From an uncultured Rhodospirillaceae bacterium (GTDB lineage: Bacteria > Pseudomonadota > Alphaproteobacteria > CAAGCB01 > CAG-977), in NCBI GenBank assembly GCA_900550445.1, contig URSF01000017.1, positions 1-45,732 of the forward strand: a stretch of 45,732 bases of DNA. Reading direction: 5' to 3'. Positions 16,355 through 23,186 of the stretch are shown piece by piece (the stretch's first letter is position 1; every line of letters begins with the position of its first letter). The translations under genes and the position numbers were made by a program. The notes beneath the pieces were generated by a model. It worked only from the letters and a program-made list of their open reading frames with translations. It searched no databases and had not been told where the DNA came from.

Positions 16355-17578
16355 ATGAAAGTTATGTTTATCACGAACGAATATCCCCCTTACATTTACG
16401 GCGGGGCGGGTGTTCATGTCGAATATTTGTCCAAAGAGTTGGCCAAACTGATGGAAGTCGAAGTCCGCAGCTTTCATGACCAGAAACTGCAGGAAGGCAA
16501 TCTGACCGTCAACGGAACGACGCCGGACGCCGCTTTGTTCAAAAACTGCCCCAAAGAACTTGCTTCTCCGTTAAAGGCTTTTTACGAAGGCCTGGTCTTT
16601 GCCGGCGAAAACATGACGGCCGACGTGGCGCACTGCCATACGTGGTACGCCCACTTTGCCGGTATTCTGGCGAAAATGCTGTACGGTATTCCTCTGGTCG
16701 TAACGGTACATTCCTTAGAACCGCTGCGCCCGTGGAAACGCGAACAACTGGGGCGCGGATACGACGTGTCCAGCTGGGTTGAAAAAACGGCGCTGGAAAT
16801 GGCCGACGCCGTGATTGCCGTTTCGACCAGCACCAAAGAAGACGTCCTGCGTCTGTTTCCGAAAATCGACCCGGACAAAGTTTCCATTATTTATAACGGA
16901 ATCGACGTCAATCAGTATAAAGAAGTCGAAAACACGGCGGTTTTGCAGAAATTCGGCATTCGCACGGACAAACCGTATGTTTTGTTTGTCGGCCGCATGA
17001 CCCGGCAGAAAGGGCTTTTGTATTTGTTAAAGGCCGCGGCAAAGCTGGATCCGGACGCGCAGCTGGTTTTGTGCGCCGGTGACGCGGACACGCCGGAAAT
17101 GCAGGCCGAACTGGAAGGCATGGTCAACGCACTGAAACAAATTCGTTCGGGAGTCGTCTGGATTCCGGAAATGGTTTCGCGCGAAGAAGCGATTGCTCTT
17201 TATTCTCAGGCGGCGGTGTTCTGCTGCCCGTCGATTTACGAACCGTTCGGCATTATCAATCTGGAAGCCATGGCCTGCGGCACGCCCGTCGTCGCCAGCG
17301 CGGTCGGCGGCATTAAAGAGGTCGTCGTTGACGGCGAAACCGGATTCCTGGTTGATCCCGGTCTGTCCGACGAACCGCCGCACGACCCGAAAGACGCAGA
17401 CGCTTTCGCCACCCGTTTGGCCGAAAAAATCAACGAGCTGATCCGCGATCCGGCTTTGGCTAAAAAAATGGGACAGGCCGGCAGACAGCGCGTTGAAAAA
17501 CATTTCAGCTGGCAGAGCATCGCCCTGCAGACCAAAGAACTGTATGCGAAACTGATCGCCGCAAATCAGGCGAAATAA
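16355..17578 (+). CDS. Glycogen synthase-like glycosyltransferase, corynebacterial GlgA/GlgM type
   Basis: The 407-residue GT-B enzyme matches the short GT4-type glycogen synthase group that uses ADP-glucose to extend glucan or to make maltose 1-phosphate. Visible features are the N-terminal glycine loop NEYPPYIYGGAGVHVEYL, the acceptor-side HCHTWYAHFAGIL and VTVHSLEPLRPWK segments, NGIDVNQY, VGRMTRQKG, and the E-x7-E motif YEPFGIINLEAMACGTPVV. The length fits that group and is shorter than classical GlgA (about 480). The GGAGG ribosome site is 13 bases before the ATG, which is long. No other glycogen genes are in the window. Confidence 0.85.
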   Translation: MKVMFITNEYPPYIYGGAGVHVEYLSKELAKLMEVEVRSFHDQKLQEGNLTVNGTTPDAALFKNCPKELASPLKAFYEGLVFAGENMTADVAHCHTWYAHFAGILAKMLYGIPLVVTVHSLEPLRPWKREQLGRGYDVSSWVEKTALEMADAVIAVSTSTKEDVLRLFPKIDPDKVSIIYNGIDVNQYKEVENTAVLQKFGIRTDKPYVLFVGRMTRQKGLLYLLKAAAKLDPDAQLVLCAGDADTPEMQAELEGMVNALKQIRSGVVWIPEMVSREEAIALYSQAAVFCCPSIYEPFGIINLEAMACGTPVVASAVGGIKEVVVDGETGFLVDPGLSDEPPHDPKDADAFATRLAEKINELIRDPALAKKMGQAGRQRVEKHFSWQSIALQTKELYAKLIAANQAK

Positions 17579-17590
17579 TATGCCGCAGAC

Positions 17591-17622
17591 AAAAACAGCT
17601 CCTGTCCGGGAGCTGTTTTTTT
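17591..17622 (+). terminator. Intrinsic terminator of the glycosyltransferase gene
   Basis: Stem AACAGCTCC/GGAGCTGTT with a 6-base loop and seven T. Confidence 0.92.
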
Positions 17623-17708
17623 ATGGACTATTTTTTTTCTTGACTTAAAGTTAGCTTTAAGATGCAGAGTTGTTTTATCAACTGTTTTTTCTGACAAAAA
17701 GGTATTTG

Positions 17709-18770
17709 ATGATGAAAAAAACGTTCTTATTCTTTATTGCCTGTCAGGCGCTGTTTTTAACGCCCTGCACGGCACGGGAGGCTGCTATGAACACTACATT
17801 GACAACAGAAGAAAAATCCGTCGCCGCCGTATCCGCCGCCGCGGCGCGCGGGAATTACGGCGCTTTGAAAACCGCTTTGGCACAGGGATTGGATTCGGGA
17901 ATCCCCGTCAATACGTTTAAAGAAATTCTGGTACAGCTGTACGCTTACGCCGGTTTTCCCGCTTCATTAAACGCGCTGGACACGCTGCGCACAGTGGTCG
18001 GCGAACGCGGCAACAAAGATGAAACAGGGAAAGAGCCCTCTCCTCCGCCCGCCGGAAAAAGCATCGACTTCGGCACAAAAAATCAGACGGCGCTGACCGG
18101 ACGCGAAGTCAAAGGCCCGTTGTTTGAATTTGCTCCGGCGATTGACGAATACCTGAAAGCCCACTTGTTCGGCGATATCTTCGCCCGTGACAATGTCAGC
18201 TGGAAAACGCGCGAAATCGCCACGATCGCCATGCTGGCGCAGCTGCCGCATGCCGCACCGCAGTTAAAAAGTCATATCGCCATCGGCAAACATAACGGCC
18301 TGACCGATTCGCAAGTGGACGAAATTCTGGCGATTGCCGCGCAGCGCGACGAATCCGATTTTGAAAAACAAAACGTTTTCGGCAAAGGGACGTTCAATAC
18401 GGCTTACGCCCGCTACTTTATCGGCGATTCGTATTTAAATCCGCTGACGAATCCGCAAGAAACCTCTTTGCACATTTCCAATGTGACTTTTGAACCCGGC
18501 ACGCGCAATAACTGGCACATTCACCGCGCGCGCTCCGGCGGCGGACAGATTTTGATCTGCACGGCGGGCGAAGGTTGGTATCAGGAAGCCGGCAAACCCG
18601 CAGTATCATTAAAACCGGGAATGGTCATCACAATTCCCGCCAACGTCAAACACTGGCACGGCGCAAAAGCGGACAGCTGGTTTTCACATCTGGCCGTTGA
18701 AGTACCGGGGGAAGAAACAAGCAACGAATGGCTTGAACCCGTTTCCGACGCGGAATATGCCAAGCTGTAA
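17709..18770 (+). CDS. Exported carboxymuconolactone decarboxylase-cupin fusion protein
   Basis: The 353-residue product starts with a signal peptide (MMKKTFLFFIACQALFLTPC); the Cys could make it a lipoprotein although the Pro before it is atypical. An AhpD/CMD-like domain follows (about 35-200), with KTREIATIAMLAQLPHAAPQLKSH spanning the usual active-site helix but lacking the CxxC of peroxidase members. A cupin domain closes it (about 230-340), with NWHIHR and PANVKHWHG as likely metal ligands. It is 11 bases upstream of a Tat flavoprotein, so both may act on a small molecule in the periplasm. Two adjacent ATGs are possible; AAAGG suits either. Confidence 0.82.
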   Translation: MMKKTFLFFIACQALFLTPCTAREAAMNTTLTTEEKSVAAVSAAAARGNYGALKTALAQGLDSGIPVNTFKEILVQLYAYAGFPASLNALDTLRTVVGERGNKDETGKEPSPPPAGKSIDFGTKNQTALTGREVKGPLFEFAPAIDEYLKAHLFGDIFARDNVSWKTREIATIAMLAQLPHAAPQLKSHIAIGKHNGLTDSQVDEILAIAAQRDESDFEKQNVFGKGTFNTAYARYFIGDSYLNPLTNPQETSLHISNVTFEPGTRNNWHIHRARSGGGQILICTAGEGWYQEAGKPAVSLKPGMVITIPANVKHWHGAKADSWFSHLAVEVPGEETSNEWLEPVSDAEYAKL

Positions 18771-18781
18771 AGGATTCGGCC

Positions 18782-19426
18782 ATGAAACGACGTGATTTTT
18801 TAAAAAAGACATTGGCGGCGGGAACGCTGGTCATGGCGGCGGGCAAGTTAAAAACAGCTCGGGCGTCCGCGCCTGCGGAAAAAAGTGCCGCACCGATGAA
18901 GATTCTGGTGCTGACGGGCAGCCCGCGCAAAGGCGGGAACTCGTCGATTTTAGCGGATTCATTTATCAAAGGCGCCACCGAATCCGGACATACAACCGTA
19001 CGGTTTGACTCCGCTTTTAAAAAAGTCAATCCCTGTACGGGGTGTAATCACTGCGGCATGAACGGTCCGTGCATATTCAACGACGACTTTAATTTCGTCC
19101 GCGACAATATTACGGACGCCGACGCCGTTGTCTTTGCTTCGCCGATGTACTATTTCGGCCTGTCCGCGCAGTTAAAAGCCGTCATTGACCGCTTTTACGC
19201 AATCAACGGCCGGATCCATGTTCCCAAAAAAGCCGTTTTGCTGATGACCTACGCCAACACGCGCCGATCACAGGCTGTACCGATCGAATCTCATTACGAA
19301 GTCCTGCTGGATTATCTGGGCTGGACGGACGCCGGCCGAGTCATCGCGCCGGGCGTCTGGCAAGCAGGGGCGGTCAATCACACGGATTACCCGCGACAGG
19401 CTTATGAACTGGGAAAAAACATCTGA
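18782..19426 (+). CDS. Tat-exported NADPH-dependent FMN reductase/flavodoxin-like protein
   Basis: The 214-residue product begins with a twin-arginine signal MKRRDFLKKTLAAGTLVMAA and an AxA cleavage site near residue 29, implying export of the folded, flavin-loaded protein. The rest is an FMN-dependent oxidoreductase of the iron-sulfur flavoprotein/NADPH reductase group: phosphate loop LTGSPRKGGNSS, a Cys cluster NPCTGCNHCGMNGPC, and FASPMYYFGLSAQLKAVIDR. The Cys cluster may bind an Fe-S centre or disulfide. It forms an operon with the CMD-cupin gene. The physiological electron donor and acceptor are unknown. Confidence 0.85.
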   Translation: MKRRDFLKKTLAAGTLVMAAGKLKTARASAPAEKSAAPMKILVLTGSPRKGGNSSILADSFIKGATESGHTTVRFDSAFKKVNPCTGCNHCGMNGPCIFNDDFNFVRDNITDADAVVFASPMYYFGLSAQLKAVIDRFYAINGRIHVPKKAVLLMTYANTRRSQAVPIESHYEVLLDYLGWTDAGRVIAPGVWQAGAVNHTDYPRQAYELGKNI

Positions 19427-19442
19427 ACTCTGCTGATTCGTG

Positions 19443-19472
19443 AAAAGGACCGTTTCCGACGGTCCTTTTTTT
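19443..19472 (+). terminator. Intrinsic terminator of the CMD-cupin/flavoprotein operon
   Basis: Stem AAAAGGACCGT/ACGGTCCTTTT with a 5-base loop and a T run. Confidence 0.92.
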
Positions 19473-19565
19473 ATCGCTGAAAAAGTTATAAAAAAAGGAA
19501 TCGGTAAAAATCAAAGGCTTGCAAAATTTTTTACAATAGTGTTTGACACCGGCGCCAAAATTGAT

Positions 19566-19611
19566 AACTCTGCCAAAAGAGAGTTGGTTAAAATAACGTT
19601 AATATTTTAAC
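19566..19611 (+). promoter_or_regulatory. Two inverted repeats in the nrdD upstream region
   Basis: AACTCT/AGAGTT (19566-19585) and GTTAAAAT/ATTTTAAC (19587-19611, with an internal AACGTT) lie well upstream of nrdD, within about 300 bases without a gene. They may be operators for an unidentified regulator; no match to a known box is claimed. Confidence 0.35.
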
Positions 19612-19681
19612 AACGTCTGTTTTGAAAAATCGGCGGAAAACCTGCCTTTTTTCTGTCAACCGAAAAAATATTTTTTTTCTG

Positions 19682-19709
19682 TTGCTAATTCCGAAAATAA
19701 CAATATATT
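19682..19709 (+). promoter_or_regulatory. Putative nrdD promoter
   Basis: TTGCTA (19682-19687) and TATATT (19704-19709) are spaced by 16 bases. The -10 box lies inside the first candidate NrdR box, which would allow direct repression. Confidence 0.45.
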
Positions 19710-19746
19710 GTCGCAAAAGGGGCGCGGTGCACACAACCTGTTGTGT
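19698..19746 (+). promoter_or_regulatory. Pair of candidate NrdR boxes
   Basis: The first box (19698-19713) centres on CAATATATTG; the second (19731-19746) is the perfect 7-2-7 inverted repeat ACACAAC-CT-GTTGTGT. Both resemble the 16-base NrdR consensus acaCwAtATaTwGtgt. Their centres are 33 bases apart, close to three helical turns, as in known NrdR box pairs before ribonucleotide reductase genes. The nrdR gene itself is not in the window. Confidence 0.65.
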
Positions 19747-19775
19747 TCCGCAAAACACTTGAAACGGAGATTTTT

Positions 19776-21839
19776 ATGTCGGATCAGACACCGAAATTAC
19801 AGATCGTCAATAATGAAGAAGAAGACGCCAGCACCGAATTGTCCCGCATTGTCAAACGGGACGGAACGCAGGTTATTTTCAATTCCGAAAAAATCATGTC
19901 GGCCATTCGCCGCGCCGGCGAAGCGACCGGTGAATTTGACGATGACGAATCCGCCCTTTTGACCAATCAGGTCACAAAAGTTCTGCGCCACCGTTTTTCA
20001 AAAGGCGTTTTGCCGACGATTGAACAGATCCAGGACGTTGTCGAACAGGTGCTGATTTCCGCGAACTATTACAAGACGGCGCGCGCTTATATCGTTTATC
20101 GCGAAAGCCGCAGCAAATCCCGTCAGGATAAAAAAACGCTGGTTGACGTTGCGTCTTCGGTCAACGAATATCTGGAACGGGCGGACTGGCGCGTCAACGC
20201 GAACGCCAATCAGGGATATTCTCTGGGCGGTTTGATTTTAAACGTATCCGGAAAAATCATTGCCAATTACTGGCTTTCCCACGTTTATCCGCAGGCGGCC
20301 GGCGAAGCGCACCGCAACGGCGATTTTCACATTCACGATCTGGACATGTTGTCCGGCTATTGCGCCGGGTGGTCTTTGCGCGCCTTGCTGCAGGAAGGAT
20401 TGAACGGCGTTCCGGGCAAAGTCGAATCCGGTATTCCCAAGCACTTAGGGTCCGCTTTGGGACAGATGGTCAACTTTTTGGGAACGCTTCAAAACGAATG
20501 GGCCGGAGCGCAGGCGTTTTCTTCGGTTGACACGTATCTGGCGCCCTTTATCCGCAAAGACAATCTGAAATACGAAGAAGTCAAACAGCATTTTCAGGAA
20601 TTCATTTACAACCTGAACGTTCCGTCGCGCTGGGGAACGCAGACTCCCTTTACGAATCTGACGTTCGACTGGGTCTGTCCGGAAGATCTGCGCGAACAGA
20701 CGCCGGTCATCGGGGGCGAAGAAATGGACTTCACCTACGGCGATCTGCAAAAAGAAATGGATATGATCAACCGCGCCTATATCGAAGTCATGACGGCCGG
20801 CGACGCCAAAGGGCGCCTGTTTACATTTCCGATCCCGACATACAACATCACGACCGATTTTCCCTGGGAAAGCGAAAACGCGGATTTGCTGTTCGAAATG
20901 ACGGCGAAATACGGCCTGCCCTATTTCCAGAACTTTATCAATTCCAGCCTGAAACCCGGCCAGGTGCGTTCGATGTGCTGCCGTTTACAGCTGGATCTGC
21001 GCGAACTGTTGGCCCGCGGCAACGGTTTGTTCGGTTCGGCCGAACAAACGGGATCCGTCGGCGTCGTCACCCTGAATTGTGCCCGTCTGGGGTATCTGTA
21101 CAAAGGCGACGAAGCCGCTTTAATGACCAGACTGGACGAATTGATGGATCTGGCGCGTTCGACGCTGGAAATCAAACGTAAAGTCATTCAGCGCCATATT
21201 GACGCCGGACTGTTTCCGTTTACGAAACGGTATCTGGGCACGTTGCGCAATCATTTTTCAACAATCGGCGTTAACGGTATTAACGAAATGATTCGCAACT
21301 TCACAAACGACGAACACGATATTACCGATTCGTTCGGACAGGCTTTTGCCAACCGCTTCTTGGAATATATTCGCAGCAAAATGGTTGTATTCCAGCAGGA
21401 AACGGGCAGCATGTATAACTTGGAAGCCACTCCGGCCGAAGGAACGACATACCGCCTGGCCAAAGAAGACCAGAAACGTTATCCCGACATTATTCAGGCC
21501 GGCACGAAAGAAGCCCCGTACTATACGAATTCTTCGCAGCTGCCCGTCGGGTTTACGGACGATCCGTTTACGGCTTTGAATCTGCAGGAATCTTTGCAGT
21601 CGAAGTATACGGGCGGTACGGTCATGCACTTGTACATGGGCGAAAGAATTTCAGATTCCAAAACATGCCGGACACTTCTTAAGAGAATTTTAGAGAATTA
21701 CAGGATACCATATGTAACGGTGACACCTACTTTCTCTATTTGTCCCAAGCACGGATATATATCGGGCGAACATAAATATTGCCCGTTATGCGATGAAGAA
21801 CTTATCGCTATAAAACGCCAGCAAGCCTGTGCCTGTTAA
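19776..21839 (+). CDS. nrdD: Anaerobic (class III) ribonucleoside-triphosphate reductase, large part lacking the glycyl-radical domain
   Basis: The 687-residue protein reduces ribonucleotides to deoxyribonucleotides without oxygen. An ATP-cone lies at about 14-105, followed by the ten-stranded barrel with the MCCRLQLDL motif (Cys 401-402) that holds the thiyl-radical cysteine in this family, and a zinc-binding knuckle ICPKHG...YCPLC (about 654-671). It stops 16 residues after the zinc site, in QQACAC, before the RVxGY glycyl-radical segment; that segment is in the next small ORF. The start at 19776 has GGAG six bases upstream; a GTG 33 bases earlier lies in the NrdR box and is unlikely. From about 21650 the codon use shifts to AGA, ATA, TTA and AT-rich triplets. 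Confidence 0.93.
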   Translation: MSDQTPKLQIVNNEEEDASTELSRIVKRDGTQVIFNSEKIMSAIRRAGEATGEFDDDESALLTNQVTKVLRHRFSKGVLPTIEQIQDVVEQVLISANYYKTARAYIVYRESRSKSRQDKKTLVDVASSVNEYLERADWRVNANANQGYSLGGLILNVSGKIIANYWLSHVYPQAAGEAHRNGDFHIHDLDMLSGYCAGWSLRALLQEGLNGVPGKVESGIPKHLGSALGQMVNFLGTLQNEWAGAQAFSSVDTYLAPFIRKDNLKYEEVKQHFQEFIYNLNVPSRWGTQTPFTNLTFDWVCPEDLREQTPVIGGEEMDFTYGDLQKEMDMINRAYIEVMTAGDAKGRLFTFPIPTYNITTDFPWESENADLLFEMTAKYGLPYFQNFINSSLKPGQVRSMCCRLQLDLRELLARGNGLFGSAEQTGSVGVVTLNCARLGYLYKGDEAALMTRLDELMDLARSTLEIKRKVIQRHIDAGLFPFTKRYLGTLRNHFSTIGVNGINEMIRNFTNDEHDITDSFGQAFANRFLEYIRSKMVVFQQETGSMYNLEATPAEGTTYRLAKEDQKRYPDIIQAGTKEAPYYTNSSQLPVGFTDDPFTALNLQESLQSKYTGGTVMHLYMGERISDSKTCRTLLKRILENYRIPYVTVTPTFSICPKHGYISGEHKYCPLCDEELIAIKRQQACAC

Positions 21840-21854
21840 CCTTTACAGGCTTGC
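21821..21854 (+). repeat. 10-bp inverted repeat spanning the nrdD stop codon
   Basis: Perfect arms GCAAGCCTGT (21821-21830) and ACAGGCTTGC (21845-21854) enclose a 14-base loop containing the TAA stop of the large nrdD ORF. No T run follows, so it is not a standard terminator; it may stabilise or separate the two parts of the message. Confidence 0.75.
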
Positions 21855-21906
21855 ATAAGCACCCCAAAACGACTATCTTTAATATTAACAACAGCGAGTA
21901 GAGAAC

Positions 21907-22095
21907 ATGACAAAAGAAAATGATATTCAGCTTTCTAACGAAGAACGCCAGCCCTGCGAAGTTTGGACGCGGGTCATGGGATATTTTCGTCCGGTGTCAG
22001 AATTTAACATCGGCAAAAAAAGCGAATATGCCGAACGTCAGTGCTTTTCCGAAAAGAAAGCAACTGAAAAATTCATGGACGTAGCGGCGGAATAA
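21907..22095 (+). CDS. Stand-alone glycyl-radical domain of class III ribonucleotide reductase
   Basis: This 62-residue ORF encodes only the C-terminal segment normally fused to NrdD: PCEVWTRVMGYFRPVSEFN contains the RVxGY signature with Gly25 as the predicted radical site, followed by IGKKSEYAERQCFSE typical of the NrdD end. It starts 67 bases after the stop of the large ORF in a different frame, with stops between, so readthrough or a single frameshift would not join them simply. It ends 7 bases before the activase gene. It would have to work in trans with the large part, similar in principle to the YfiD/GrcA spare part of pyruvate formate-lyase. The ribosome site is weak. Confidence 0.85.
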   Translation: MTKENDIQLSNEERQPCEVWTRVMGYFRPVSEFNIGKKSEYAERQCFSEKKATEKFMDVAAE

Positions 22096-22102
22096 GTCGT
22101 TC

Positions 22103-22798
22103 ATGTCTGTTATCATCGGCGGCGTGGAACCTTTTACAACGGTTGATTTTCCGGGAAGGCTCGCCGCCGTTTTATTTTGCCTGGGCTGTCCGCTGCGTTG
22201 CCCTTACTGCCATAATCCGGAACTGCAGGATTTTAAAGGAAAGCCCTTTATTTCCTGGGAGCAGTTTATTGAATTTCTGGATTCCAGAAAAAAGCTGCTG
22301 GACGGCATTGTTTTTTCCGGCGGCGAACCGTTGGCACAGCCTGATTTATACGAATCGATGAAAACCGTCAAAGAAATGGGATTCGCGGTCGGCCTGCATA
22401 CGTCCGGCGTTAATGCGGCCGGGCTGCGACGAATTTTGCCATTGCTGGACTGGGTAGGCTTTGACGTCAAGACTGTTTTTGAAGCGTATGAAGAACGCAT
22501 ACCGCACTCTCATGCATCAACGGTTGAACAGTGTTTGGATATGCTGGTTGAAGCGAATATCGAACTGGAAGCGCGCACCACTCTGGATCCGCGGGTGATT
22601 TCATCTGACGAACTGCGCCGGCTGGCACATATTCTGGCGGGAAAAGGAATTAAAACTTATGCCCTGCAGGAATACCGCCCTCACCCGTCGGAAAAAAATC
22701 CTCCGGCGGTTTCCGAAATTACGGCTTTTTTCACGAACAAACCTTTGCTGGCGGAATTAAACGGTTTATTTGAAAACTTTATTATCCGCCGCGCCTAA
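22103..22798 (+). CDS. nrdG: Anaerobic ribonucleotide reductase activating protein (radical SAM), NrdG2 type
   Basis: The 231-residue radical SAM enzyme uses a [4Fe-4S] cluster and S-adenosylmethionine to create the glycyl radical on NrdD. The cluster motif CxxxCxxC is in FCLGCPLRCPYCHNPEL (about 25-41), and the SAM-binding GGE motif in VFSGGEPLAQPDL. The N-terminus GGVEPFTTVDFPGRLAAVLF is typical of the NrdG2 group (about 230 residues) rather than the shorter enterobacterial NrdG. It is 7 bases downstream of the separate glycyl-radical ORF, which supports that ORF being its substrate. Confidence 0.93.
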   Translation: MSVIIGGVEPFTTVDFPGRLAAVLFCLGCPLRCPYCHNPELQDFKGKPFISWEQFIEFLDSRKKLLDGIVFSGGEPLAQPDLYESMKTVKEMGFAVGLHTSGVNAAGLRRILPLLDWVGFDVKTVFEAYEERIPHSHASTVEQCLDMLVEANIELEARTTLDPRVISSDELRRLAHILAGKGIKTYALQEYRPHPSEKNPPAVSEITAFFTNKPLLAELNGLFENFIIRRA

Positions 22799-22810
22799 GA
22801 TGCGGCATCA

Positions 22811-22847
22811 AAAAAAAAACAGCCTCTTTTAAGAGGCTGTTTTTTTA
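22811..22847. terminator. Bidirectional intrinsic terminator between nrdG and a convergent gene
   Basis: A long stem around AACAGCCTCTT/AAGAGGCTGTT flanked by A on the left and T on the right serves both strands. It overlaps the stop codon of the minus-strand gene by 3 bases. Confidence 0.9.
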
Positions 22848-23126
22848 AGCGGCATTGTTTTTTTCGTCCGGGACTCTTTTCCTGTATTTGAAATACAAAA
22901 CGAAATCGCAAAAGACCAGCATGAAATTCAAAACATACAGCCAAAACACATAGTTATAGCCGAAATTTGTAATTTTATTGATCATTCCGCAGATGTAACC
23001 GATCAAAATCAGGGACAAAAACAACAGGCTTTTACCGCCGACATTTTTTGTCCGGTACGTTTTTAATACGGCTGCCGGCCAGCTGGCCCCGAAACAAATC
23101 AACATTCCCGCTTCAAAAATATCCAT
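22845..23126 (-). CDS. Small PQ-loop-like membrane protein
   Basis: The 93-residue protein has three predicted membrane helices (about 4-22, 33-52, 60-82) and a basic C-terminal tail. The GASWPAAVLKTYRTKNVGGKSLLFL segment, with Pro in the first helix and a basic loop before the second, resembles PQ-loop/SemiSWEET-like small transporters, which work as dimers. Substrate is unknown. An AAGGAG site precedes the ATG. It stands alone between terminators and gltB. Confidence 0.65.
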   Translation of the reverse strand: MDIFEAGMLICFGASWPAAVLKTYRTKNVGGKSLLFLSLILIGYICGMINKITNFGYNYVFWLYVLNFMLVFCDFVLYFKYRKRVPDEKNNAA

Positions 23127-23186
23127 AGTCGTCTCCTTTTGTTTTTTCAGACTTTTGACCTAAAAGTTTAAGAAGTCAACAGTCTT

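Noticed and set aside
19743..19775. GTG start that would extend NrdD by 11 residues
   Set aside because: It lies in the second NrdR-like box and has no ribosome site, while the ATG at 19776 has GGAG at proper distance.
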